Positions 12,655-23,456 of a stretch of DNA of 59,920 nt are shown here, piece after piece. A program made the translations under genes and the position numbers. The DNA is from Whalleya microplaca (taxonomy: Eukaryota; Ascomycota; Sordariomycetes; Xylariales; Xylariaceae). The stretch spans positions 1-59,920 of the forward strand of contig MU385805.1 of NCBI GenBank assembly GCA_022497155.1, written 5' to 3'. Numbering within the stretch: position 1 is the first letter of the stretch; every line of letters begins with the position of its first letter. The notes below the pieces were generated by a model. The model did not search any database. It saw only the letters and a program-made list of their open reading frames with translations, and was not told where the DNA came from.

Positions 12655-15267
12655 TTTAATATATATATATTAAAAAAGTCCTTTTTATTAGTTATATTTT
12701 TATTATTTTTATAATAAAAATACGTGATTTTTAAAAATGGAAAAAACAACTTAAGATTTTAGGTAGCCCCACTTTTTTAACCACTAGCCCTACTTTTCCT
12801 CGCTTAAATTCTAGCATTTATTTCAGTAGCTTTTTATAATATTTTTAACCTTTTAATAATTATATTATAGTTATAATATTATCCTTAATCCTATTTTATT
12901 ACTTCTAAAAGCCTAAAATAAGTATGCGACTATAGGATATATAAATTAATCGTAAAATAATTAGTTTTTAATTAATTTTAGCACTATATTTCCGGTCGCA
13001 AAATGGCGTAAGCTAGATAATAAGTTTTCCACTAATCCGAACACTTAAAAATCTCGGGAGCGAAAGAAAAATCTCAATCCTGTAATTTTTAATATAGAAA
13101 AAGCCCGCTATAATTTAAAACAAGCAATTAAGCGACAATTTAATACCTAGTAAAAAAAAAATCCTACTATAACTAATCGCGAAATTAAAATTTAAAAGCA
13201 AGCTATAATAATATAAGTCGAGGCAAAATAGTATATATTTAATTATTTTAAAATTATTTCTATTTTAATTTCTTTTAGTTCCGAAAAAAAAAAACATCTT
13301 AACTAAGTCGCGCGGAAATATTCCGAGATTTCCGAAGGTTTCGATAATGGTAACGCGAATTAGGTTAATATAAACGAAAGACTAGAAGAAAAGTACTATT
13401 TCTGTAACGAAAAGAATAACTTTAAGCGATATAGCTCTACCGATTAATATTTTTACTCCTTTCTGCTAATATATCCTTTATACCTAACTGAAAAAGATAT
13501 CCTAAAACTTAATATATAAGTTTAAAAAGTACGTTTAATATTTAATTATCTCGCGATTATTTTATAATTCTCGCATACTTATAATTATTAAGTAACTTCT
13601 ACCTTTTTAAGAAAGCCCTAAATTACCTTATATTAAAAAATCAAGCAAAAGCGACTTTTCTCTTTCGCTTATAAACAAATGGAATATAATAAAAGTAATA
13701 ATTAAATTTATTACTCGCGAATTTCTCCGCCTTCGAAAATATATAAACCTATACCTTTAAAAAAATAACAGCAAAAACGATATTAATATTAAAAATATAC
13801 AAAAAATTACCTAAAAAATAAATCGACTAGTAGTTATAAGTCGTTATAAGATTATTTCATAATTATTTTATTATCTTAATTTTTCTAAAGCGCTAAATAT
13901 AAACTTTACCGCATATAAAAAACTAGCTGGTATATTATTATCGATATTTTATATACGAAACTTTATTAGTATAAAAACTATTTCAGGCAAATATTAGACG
14001 CTATTAATTTTACTATTGCTAATAAAAATCGATTTAAAATATTACAAAACTAGCAGGTTATTTAAACGAAAGAAAAATTATATATATTTAAACCTATTTA
14101 TACCTTCTTACCTAAACTTCCTATATCGCTAAAAAAAAAACTTCTTTTATATTATTTATCCCGCTTTATATTTTCCGATATTATAACTTGAAAACGACAA
14201 TTTCTATTACGCTATATAAAATAAAAAAATATCGGTATTATTCGCGGCATTTAGGTATTCCGTTTAAGTAGAATTAGGAATAATATTCGTTTTTAGTAAT
14301 CTCGTTTATCGAAACTGGCTAAAATTAAACCCATTATAATTTTAAAATACGTCATTAATAAAATAATTATAAAATAATCTAATATATTATAGCATTTATA
14401 TTAGTAGGGCACGTTTATATCCTAGTTTTTACGACAGCTCTTTTTCTAAAATTACCGGATATAAAGCTATTATTCGAACTAAACCAAAAAAAATTTTAAA
14501 TATAAATTAAATACCCGATACTCGTTTTCTTTCTATTACGTACTATATTAGTTTCCTTAATTCCCGTTTCTATAAAAAGCTATTTAATTTAATTTAAGAA
14601 ATATTATAAAAAATTATAAAATAGTTTTATAATAATATCGAAAAACCGTCGAATCGTTATTTCTTATTACTCGGACATATAAGCAATTAATCCGATAAAA
14701 ATATTAAAACTATTACTCGTAAACTAATTTGTTATATTAAGGAATTATTAAATAGGGCGTTTTCTAAAAAATTAATGCTTTTTATAATACTATTAAAAGA
14801 AGACTCGACTTCTATTATAGCTAGCCGTACGTTAGGATTAAAAATATTTAAATTAGGTCGGAAAAATATAGATAATAAAAAGCTTAATAATTTCTTAATT
14901 TTAACTTATTAGCCGGAACGTAATTAATTAAATACTAATAAACTATAATAAAACTAATTCCTAATAATATCTAATTACCTATAATTATTTTAATATTATT
15001 TTATTATATTAAAACTTACTTTTATAAATAGCTATAATACGATTAATTAATATTTTAATTTCTTATATAAGACTTAATAAGACTAAGTTTTTTTCGTAAA
15101 AGTCCTATAAAAGTCCCACGTATTTTTTAACTTGTAGGTGGGACTATTATAGGTAGTCCCATTAATTTTTATTAGTCCTATAAGACTCCCATAGGAAAAA
15201 AAAATTCCCATAGGAGTCCCACGGGACTATAGGACCAACCCCGTAAGTAGGACTTGTACAGGTCTAG
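12655..15267 (-). mobile_element. hAT-like DNA transposon copy A, RIP-degraded (inverted)
   Basis: The sequence is the reverse complement of 57308-59920 along its whole visible length; the stretches I compared differ almost only by transitions. Its right terminus reads ...CTTGTACAGGTCTAG at 15267, the inverted form of the left terminus of the elements at 16684 and 57308. The subterminal region repeats GGACTCC-type motifs and contains a palindrome around a poly-T core. The interior has stops in every frame. On the plus strand fragments such as KIFKLGRKNIDNKKLNNF can be read near 14,850, so the transposase probably ran on that strand, but I could not place it in a named domain. The hAT assignment rests on the 8-bp duplication of the related short element. 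Confidence 0.75.
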
Positions 15268-16683
15268 GAAAATATCGTTTTATTAGGGCGTCGCTCAAAA
15301 TGATGGCTTTGAGAATGGTTATGAACAAGGTCAATTAGGTTGATCGACCAGAAGGAAAAGTTCTCGCCAGGGGATGACTTAATATAGTGAAATGGATAAA
15401 GATTACGGGCGTGATAGTCGTTAGCACTCGGCAAGTGCCAGCAGCACAAGGCATAAGGTGGCTAGAAACACCACGAATTTGTCAAGATAAGTAGCTTATA
15501 TAAGGAGAAATAAACCCAGAAATGTTTAAAAGAAATCAAAGGTATTGCATCAAATCTCAGCTTGCGTCTGATTTCAATCAAATCCAAGAAAGATATATTT
15601 ATACCTTAGGTTCAATTTAAACTCAATGAATACTTGATTTGATGGAAATGCAGACCAGGATCGACTAAATTCCAGTCACTAGTCATTGGTGAGATCGTGG
15701 GGAGATGGTGCACAGTGACTACACAATGCACCCGATGATATAGCATTATATCGTTGATATTTCATGGTCACCCACCAGTTTTCGAGGAAGACGGTGCTGT
15801 GCAGGTGTTTCGTCACGTATATAATAAAAGGGGGGGGAGAAGGTTGAAATACACTGTCTCCAGGAGCCTGTAGCCGGCTCTACCAAACATCTGAGCACAT
15901 TGTTGGGTGTCAAGTATAATAAGGCCTTACAAATAAGTCAACGCAACCGGATAACGGATAGCAAGGGCCTACAAGCAAGGTTGAACTTATGTCTTGCACT
16001 TCACCCACGTTTTTATTTCATTTCTTTTTATTTTCCTTCTTCTACTCAGCTTGGCTTACTAGAAGGGAATGAGCTATTCACGTAATTTGCATATCATGAC
16101 ATTGACTTAATTGCTAGCCAGCTACCTTTAGTCCTGTATTGCTACTCGCTGTTGCTCAGGGCTGGCTGGTGGCCTGGCTGGTGGCCTGGCCGTGCATCTC
16201 CCCTAGTACATAGTATTATGGGTAATTTTTTGACTCTTGGCAAGTATACGCCCAGAGGCTAAGGGACACGGACCACGGAAAATGATTTTTATGGGGGAAT
16301 ATCTCCCTCAAAAATCGGAAGTATCTTTTCTAATCCTAGGTTGCGTTAAGCGTCCTCTGGTATGGCGGCGACTTTAGCGTTCTCCACGGGTACGCGAGCA
16401 GGGTGCAAAAAATTATGCTCGCAACTGCGTAAGTTCCCCTATATCAATTCATTCCTTGGCGAGAATCCTTTCAGATCTAGGCATGGAGGGGCAGTCGAAT
16501 CGCAAGTCCATTTGATGACTAATTGAGTACTGGTGAATACCTAACTAGGTAGTAATAGGTAACTGAAATAAGAAAATCTGATTGTTTGACTTGTCCTAAT
16601 GATAGCACTAACGTCGAAGATGTCTTTCGAAGGGTGTTGCCGCTAACTTTACGAGCAGCTATCAGTCATTTGCCAGCCTTCTT
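15268..16683. other. Mostly unique spacer between transposons, no gene seen
   Basis: Base composition returns to about average for the island. Open frames of about 60 codons occur but show no recognisable motif or splice structure. A stretch starting TGTTGGGTGTCAAG at 15901 and running to about 16078 resembles a solo LTR in its ends but lacks a convincing target-site duplication. A 12-bp tandem (GGCTGGTGGCCT twice) lies near 16160. Confidence 0.5.
16676..16683. repeat. Left 8-bp target-site duplication (GCCTTCTT)
   Basis: The octamer abuts the TAGACC terminus exactly and is repeated without mismatch after the other terminus. Confidence 0.8.
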
Positions 16684-17737
16684 TAGACCTGTACAAGTCC
16701 CACCCACGGGGTTGGTCCCATAGTCCCGTAGGACTCCTATAGGAATTTTTTTTTCCCATAGGAGTCCCATGGGTCTAATAAAAATTGATGGGACTACCTA
16801 CGATAGTCCCACCCACAAGTTAAAAAATACGTGGGACTCTGTCAGGAACGCCCCACAAGCTAGGACGGATCTTCCGTCCTTAGATAGCTATCCTCCAGGA
16901 CTGTCAGTCCTGGAGAGACCATCCATAATACACATCTTAACTATTATCTTGGGACAGGGTGTCGGGGTGAAGGTAGTATAGGAAGTGCCGCTTCATGCTT
17001 AACTGATCAGAGGTAATCAAGGCAACGAAACAAAAAATCACTTATAACGGCGATTGATCGAAAGGAGAGATGTGTTTATTATCGGCGACGAGGCCGTCTA
17101 AGCTGTATATGTTTTATCTGAGAGTAAAAGAAAAAGACAAGCGATATATATATACCACGGCACACTAGCCCTATAACACTATAACTTTCGGCTATAACTT
17201 TTAATATAAATATATGCTTTATTTAATTTATTTATTTTATTTATAAATAAGGTTTTTAAATAACCCCGTTATTATAATATATTAAAAATATAATAATATT
17301 AAAATAAAATAAAATAAATTTAATAATTTAATTATTATATTATATTATATTATATTTTAATTAATTTTTAATATTAAAATATATATAATTTATAAAATTA
17401 ATTATAATATATATTTTATATAACCGATTATTTTATAATTATTTTATTTTTATTATATAATAATATTAATATATAAATTATAAAATTAATATAAAATTAA
17501 AATTTATTTTTTTAAAAAAAATTTTAGTTTTATTAAAAATATAATTTTTTTTTTAGTCGCAAATAAAATTAAAAAATAAAATTTTTATTAATATTTCTTA
17601 TGGGACTCCTATAGGACTTTTTGGTGGGAGGGAAATTTCGTAGGAGTCCCACTACTAGCGTGGGACTTATATGGGAGTCCCATCATTTCCCATGGGAATT
17701 GGTGGGAGTCCCATGGGACTCCCATGTACAGGTCTAG
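16684..17737. mobile_element. Short hAT-type TIR element with 8-bp target-site duplication
   Basis: The left terminus TAGACCTGTACAAGTCCC (16684) and right terminus TGTACAGGTCTAG (to 17737) form an inverted repeat of about 12 bp. They are directly flanked by GCCTTCTT on both sides (16676-16683 and 17738-17745), an exact 8-bp target-site duplication as made by hAT transposases. The left 155 bp match the termini of the large copies at 15267 (inverted) and 57308. Many GGGAGTCCCA/GGACTCC motifs sit just inside both ends. The middle is AT-rich and non-coding, with an LTR-like insertion at 16840-17178. This is best seen as a non-autonomous derivative of the larger element. Confidence 0.82.
16840..17178. 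mobile_element. Possible solo LTR inserted in the TIR element
   Basis: A 339-bp segment with TG...CA ends (TGTCAGGAACGCCCC... to ...CCCTATAACA) interrupts the left subterminal region. In the copy at 57308 the sequence reads GGACTC followed directly by CTATA. Here GGACTC is on the left of the segment and CTATA on the right, so the insertion point is clear. No target-site duplication is visible, which keeps this tentative. It contains three contiguous perfect palindromes (16862-16915) and normal GC content, and it lacks the RIP look of its surroundings. Confidence 0.5.
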
Positions 17738-17745
17738 GCCTTCTT
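17738..17745. repeat. Right 8-bp target-site duplication (GCCTTCTT)
   Basis: The octamer follows the GGTCTAG terminus immediately and matches the left flank base for base. Confidence 0.8.
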
Positions 17746-18274
17746 GTAACAGAGGCCGGCCGCCACCAGGGTTACAGTTCAAGCCCAACCAGATTATCCA
17801 ATCATATACCATGATTCAATACATTTGAAACGTTGTTGGTCCCCCGGAATTGGGCGCAATCCTTGGAACGGCGGCTATAAGTAACACTTCTAACAATACT
17901 TCGCGATTATGTCCTGGTCAATTTTGTTGATTTGGGGGTCAAGGACTAGTTAGTACAGTACATGGCATCTTGTAGGCATTATGTATATATAGCAGACCGT
18001 CCGCTACTCGGGATAATGGTAGCTGAACCTCAAGTCAGCCAGAGTCTCATTAACCCTGCGTTTCAACCAAATTCACGAATGATTTTTTCAGCGCCCCAAA
18101 ACCAGTGCTAGCTGCTTTCTAGGCTCGTCCGAATTGCAAATACTAAACCAAACTCTGCTCGGCTCACGAAGTATTCGTTCATGTCATTTTTTTTAGCTTT
18201 GTTTACCTCCGCATTTCCTACCCCCGATTTTTCCTGTCACACAGCTTAAGAGCCTCTCACACTTGCTTGCTACG
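17746..18274. other. Intergenic region upstream of the dynamin-like gene
   Basis: This non-repetitive stretch separates the TIR element from the first gene of the island. It should contain the promoter of the dynamin-like gene. No clear TATA or CCAAT arrangement stood out. Confidence 0.4.
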
Positions 18275-21130
18275 ATGGAAAGTATCTCTCTTGATTCAGC
18301 GGCACTTGAGCAGCTACATGGTGAACAGAAGCGACTGCTTGACACTATTGACGACCTACGTAAGCATGGAATTGACCGTTTTGTCGACCTGCCCCAGATC
18401 ATCGTTGTTGGTGACCAGTCATCTGGGAAGAGCTCCGTACTGGAAGCGATCTCGAGAGTACGCTTCCCTGTCAAGGATGGACTATGCACGAGATTTGCAA
18501 CAGAATTGGTCCTTCGCACCAGCAGTCAAACCAGAGTAGATGTGCGAATTCAAGCTTCCCCATTCTCCAACAAAGCGGGGCATCAGTTCAATGAAAGGAC
18601 TTTCGACAAGGATGAATTGCCTCGTATTATCGAGATCGCCAAGGCAAAGATGCTCGAAGGCAGTGCCAGTTTTTCGGAAGACGTACTGCGAGTTGAGATA
18701 AGTGGCCCGGAAGTCCCCCATTTGACGCTGGTAGATCTCCCTGGCTTCTACCACTCCGAAGATGAGAACCAGTCTGCTGCAGGTCGTGATATCGTGGATC
18801 GCCTGGTGGAGCGGTATATGGCTCGCAAGAACAGCATCATGCTAGCTATTATCTCGGCACGCAATCAAATCATCTTACAGAAAGTGCTGTCCAAGGTCAA
18901 GCGATATGACAAGATTAATGAGCGAACGCTTGGAATCGTTACTAAACCTGATACCCTTACTTCAGGCTCTCAAGATGAGCAGAACTTCATTCGGTTAGCC
19001 AAGAACATGGACAGATCGCATGAGCTGTCGCTGGGATGGCATGTACTTCGCAACCGCAGTGATACCGAGGGATCATACACTGATGAGCAGAGAGATCAGA
19101 AGGAACTGGATTTCTTTGAGTCAGGTCTATGGTCTGGTGTTCCTTCGAAGAATCGGGGGGCGGAAACACTTCGCAAGAAGCTGAGCACCATTTTGCTAGG
19201 ACATATCAGGGAAAACCTTGAACATTTAATCGAGAATATCGAGGAGCACATTCACAACCGTAAACACAAGTTGAAAAAGCTTGGGGAGCCCAGGTCAACT
19301 CCCAGGGAGCTCAGAGCCCATCTCGACAAGTTTGCAGCCCAGTTTCACATTCTCTCATTACACGCAGTTGAGGGAAATTATGTCGATGAGTTTTTTGGAG
19401 GGCTATATCCTGGGAGTGGAGCATTCTCTACCAGTGACAGCAGAATTAAGAAACTTCGTGCTCTTGTTCGCGATTTGAACCGCGCTTTCGCCTACATATT
19501 AGCCACTAAGGGGTCAAGGCGTATCATCACCGCTAACAAACCAAAGGGTGTTGCTGTAGGTGAAGGGCTAAGTGAAAAAGCCGAAGAGGATGGATCAAAT
19601 ATCAACCTGCCTTCATTCCTTCAACCTCTAGCTGACCAGTATCATTTCGGGAGCCCAGAAACTGTCTCCTTCGAATCTATTGCTGGGGAGTTGGAGTCGC
19701 TTTCATCAGCCAACCAAGGAAATGAATTCCCAGGAACTTCTAACGACCGTTTAGCAGTCAAACTCTTCCAAGACCAGTCACAACCCTGGAAGATGATTGC
19801 GCGGCGTCATATTCAGCTCATGCTCCAAGTGACAAAGGCATTCATTGAGAAGCTTGTGGGCCACATCGCCGGCCCTAACGAGAGAACATGCCACGCAATT
19901 CTCTCGGGTATCGTAGATCCTTTCTTCGACAAGAAATACATTGCACTCGAAACCAAACTACAAGAACTCCTTTATCACTTTGAAAGTGGTCATCCACAGC
20001 CGCTTGACACAGAATTTCGGCAGTTTCTCGCGCGGCGGCGCCAAAAAGATATCAGCATGAATGCGGTTGAAGACCTATTGGCAAGTCGACCGGACCTCTT
20101 TACACAGAAAGCTCTTGAGGAGCTCCGCACAACGACTAAACCGAAATACTTAAGTGAATTTGGTGTCGATGACCTGATCGACAAGGCTGAGACCTATTAC
20201 GAGGTAATTCTAAAAATTCCAATGGCATATGATGTCTACTCATATCTCTTATAGATGTCCCTGCGTACTTTTACGGATAACGTGATAGTCTTGGCAGTTG
20301 AGAACTGCCTTATTAGAGACCTCCCCTCAATATTCACCACAGACAAAGTTAATCAAATGGAAGATAACGAGCTGGAACGCCTTGCTTCTGAATCTCCAGA
20401 GATTCAAATTGAACGCAGGGAGGTACAAGCTGAATATGATGCGCTCAAGAAAGGCTTGAAACTCTGCAATGAATTTCGAGGACGAAAGGCTACAGGTGAG
20501 TTCATCATTCTTAGACTATATGAATGATACTAATCTCACATAGTGATGCCGTCAATCGTAGATGGGATAGAAAAATTGTCTCTTACAAACCGAACACCGA
20601 AAGAAACAGCCAAAAGTATTTTCACAACATCCTCTAACGCTAAGCAGAATCTTTTTGGATCCTCAGGCAGTACGCCGACCTTTGGGTCCTCTGGGAATAG
20701 CAACCATCAAAAGTCATCATCTAGTCTTTTCAGCCAGGGTTCCCTAAATTCTTCTCCAAGTAGTCCATTCGGGTCTACGCCTGGGAGCTCAATACTGGGA
20801 GGGACACCTGGCGCTGCCAGTCCACAAGGTTCTCATGGGTCGTTCCAAAGCTTTGGATCAAGGCCTGCAACTACATCGCGACGAGAGGGGTGTAAGTGTC
20901 ACAAGTGAATAGTAGTTGACTTTTCACTAACGAGATATTCACTAAGAATAGATTACAACCCTCTTCCTTCTGGGTCTATGCCATTCGTTCAACTGCCTTA
21001 TATACTACCTAGGACGCCTTCTCTGTTTACATCAAGTCAAGATGCTTTCTTACACATATGTTTTCGAACTCCATATGACAATTACTCACCGGAAGAGCTA
21101 AGGCTATTTGCCACCAAGTACAGAAAGTAA
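18275..21130 (+). CDS. Dynamin-like (Mx-type) large GTPase with FG-rich tail
   Basis: The model has four exons: 18275-20203, 20255-20495, 20544-20891 and 20952-21130, giving 898 aa. The GTPase motifs are G1 GDQSSGKS (residues 46-53), G3 DLPG (154-157) and G4 TKPD (223-226), followed by a dynamin middle/stalk. After the first intron comes a GED-like segment (FTDNVIVLAVENCL...MEDNELERLASES). Dynamin-family GTPases self-assemble and remodel membranes. This fungal Mx-like branch is cytosolic and of uncertain role. The last 140 residues are unusual: a Ser/Gly-rich tail with several FG dipeptides, ending in YSPEELRL. The first intron (51 nt) contains the TAG that would otherwise end the frame, and the second is 48 nt. 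I chose the ATG at 18275 because the frame upstream has no other ATG. The gene is the first one beyond the repeat border. Confidence 0.88.
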
Positions 21131-21685
21131 ACTGCGTTGAGGGCGTAAGTGGAGAGGACATAACTCTGATTCATCACAATGTTCAGCCTATTGGTTATTT
21201 TCTAGTTGAACTGCGTTTACTATGATTTTGAGGATTATTATCATCTTCCTGTAGTATAGTAGATTCCTGAATTTGTATTGGAATGGGAGGACGAACTAAT
21301 CAAATAGGTGGGGATATCGCTGAGTGTACCCGGTCATGTCATTAAGAGTGATATCTACCACAGAAGTAATGCCGTGGTTGTAATGCCAGTGATAGCTCCT
21401 TGTATACCCTATGACAACACTTTTAATGATTTAATTCCTGTAAATAACAACTACGAAGGCGCATACGGCCCTATCAGAATTTGTTGAACCTGAATTGGTA
21501 TACAAGTAATACTATCAGCTACAGTTTCTCGGGCGGCAATGATCTGCAAGCCAGGGAACTGCTGTCTTGGCACGTTGAGATTCATCGTCACTGCGATACC
21601 CACTTCGACAGCACATCCTAAAAGTAATAGCTCCCCCCTCGACGACCTATTCGATACTCTCAGATTTCTTATCATCGCCGGTAGG
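21131..21685. other. Intergenic region between GTPase and hydrolase genes
   Basis: No gene is seen. An open frame continues upstream of the hydrolase ATG from about 21539, but without hydrolase-like sequence or an obvious ATG in good context. Confidence 0.4.
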
Positions 21686-22663
21686 ATGGATTACCGCACT
21701 TGGAGGCATCGGTCTGCTGAAGTTGAGCCCTCACTGCGCATCGCTTATATCGACTGTCCCTCCAAAACCACGAGTCCGCAACGGGGTGTCATTCTGCTTA
21801 TCCATGGCTTCCCTCAGACCTCATATCAGTTCCGTCATGTCATCGGCCCTCTTGCGCAAGCAGGTTACCGCGTGCTAGCACCCGATTACCGCGGTGCCGG
21901 GGCCTCGTCGAAGCCCGCTTCAGGCTTTACTAAGTTTGGCATGGCACGAGACCTCGTCCGCCTGCTTACAATCCTTGAGATCCACGAGCCAGTTCATGTT
22001 GTCGGGCACGACATTGGGGGGATGGTCGCGTTTGCCATGGCGGCGAAGCATCCATCGCGAGTTGCTAGCGTCAATTGGGGAGAATGCCCTTTGCCTGGGA
22101 CTTCTGTGTATACCGAAGAGTGAGTCCTGATAGCCATCTCTGATCCCCAAACGCTTTGCCTCGCGCCATACCGACGCCAATATAGTCGAACAACACATGC
22201 GGTGCAACAGTTCCACTTTATCTTTCACAGCGTACCGGATCTACCCTTGGCATTAGTGGCGGGCCGTGAGCGCATCTACCTGTCCCACTTCTTTCAGAAG
22301 ATCATATACAACACAGCGGCGATCCAGCCCGAAGATCTCGACCATTACGTCCGTGCTTACGAGCAGCCCGGCGCTATGAGATGTGCGTTTGAAGTTTATC
22401 GAGCGTTTGAACAGGACGCCAAGGACTTCAAAGAGTGGGTTAGTGACTATGGGAAGCTTGGTGTTCCTGCCCTTTGCTTGAGTGGAGCCAAGAGCAGGCA
22501 TCTCGAGAATGCCAGGAGGATGTTTGCTGAGGTTCATCAAGAAGGAACATACAAAATAGCCTCTGTTCCAGATTCTGCACACTATATCGCTGAAGAAAAT
22601 CCAGAGGGGTTTGTTAGTGAGACCTTGAGGTTCATCGAAAAGGTCCCCACAGGGTTAAAATGA
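21686..22663 (+). CDS. Alpha/beta hydrolase, epoxide-hydrolase type
   Basis: The model has two exons, 21686-22119 and 22186-22663, with a 66-nt GTGAGT...TAG intron, giving 303 aa. The protein has the oxyanion motif HGFPQ (residues 40-44) and the nucleophile elbow GHDIGG with Asp109, typical of soluble epoxide hydrolases and haloalkane-dehalogenase relatives, which use Asp rather than Ser. The cap segment contains FHSVPDLPLALVAGRE. The C-terminal half has the expected acid region (CLSGAKSRHLENA) and a catalytic-His context SAHYIAEENPEGF. It probably opens epoxides to diols in the cytosol. The substrate is unknown; a role in detoxification or secondary metabolism is inference. Splicing joins TEE/D...AVQQFHFIFH in frame and removes a stop. 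The frame upstream of 21686 is open, so a longer N-terminus cannot be excluded. Confidence 0.88.
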
Positions 22664-23456
22664 GGAGCAAGCGTCACATATGGGCTGGCTAGCAGTGAAG
22701 ATAATGTTGATATTGAGTTGTCGACCTTGACTTAACGTTGTACACCCACACAGATCTCTAACTGTGTCCAACTGTTGCTTTGAAGACATAATATGGAGCT
22801 TGGTTGCAAGATAACTACGACTATGGCCACCAAAGTGGTAGAGGCACTGGTATTATTATTACCTAAAGCCATACTTATACTTTGTCGGTCAAGTTATAGA
22901 TCGTTGGGTTTTTCTATCGACCAGTTAACCTAAAGTTTCCTGGGCAAGAAATTTAGGATACGGAAACTTTCCATTACTTACTTAATGACTACAGTATTCA
23001 AGGAGTGAACTTTATGAATAACTAAGGTTTCTCTCTTGCCTAATAGTGTCCCAAAATCGAACCGGCGAATGCCCAAATGCCAGCTAGTAGTGCGTGTAAT
23101 ACATGAAATATGCTGTGACTCGATGTCCACACCGAATCATGAATTTCTTAGCTTAACTTGTTAACCGTGCCAGTAAAAATCCACCGTGGAAGTTTTAACA
23201 ATTATCGTTACATCATGAATCCGTACAAATCTAAACCAGAGGCGCATATACTCAATCACTGGCAATTTATGCCGCATATAAGCTCATTGCCTACACCCAT
23301 GCGTGCTGTCTCGGAGTATATCTCGGGTCCCTCGACTTAGGCAACCCCACATGCATAAAGGAACCTGCTGCCTCGGGATCTATGAGACCATAGCCACTGG
23401 GAGATCGAAGACTGCGCTGGTAAGCATTGTTTCAGATAAAAAGGGGGCTAGTGTCC
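22664..23456. other. Intergenic region, nothing recognised
   Basis: This is a convergent spacer between the hydrolase gene (+) and the Cys/His repeat gene (-). Short open frames are present but show no motifs. Confidence 0.4.

Noticed and set aside
15901..16081. Second possible solo LTR (TGTTGGGTG start)
   Set aside because: The start resembles a Copia-type LTR, but the end is unclear and the flanking five bases do not match.
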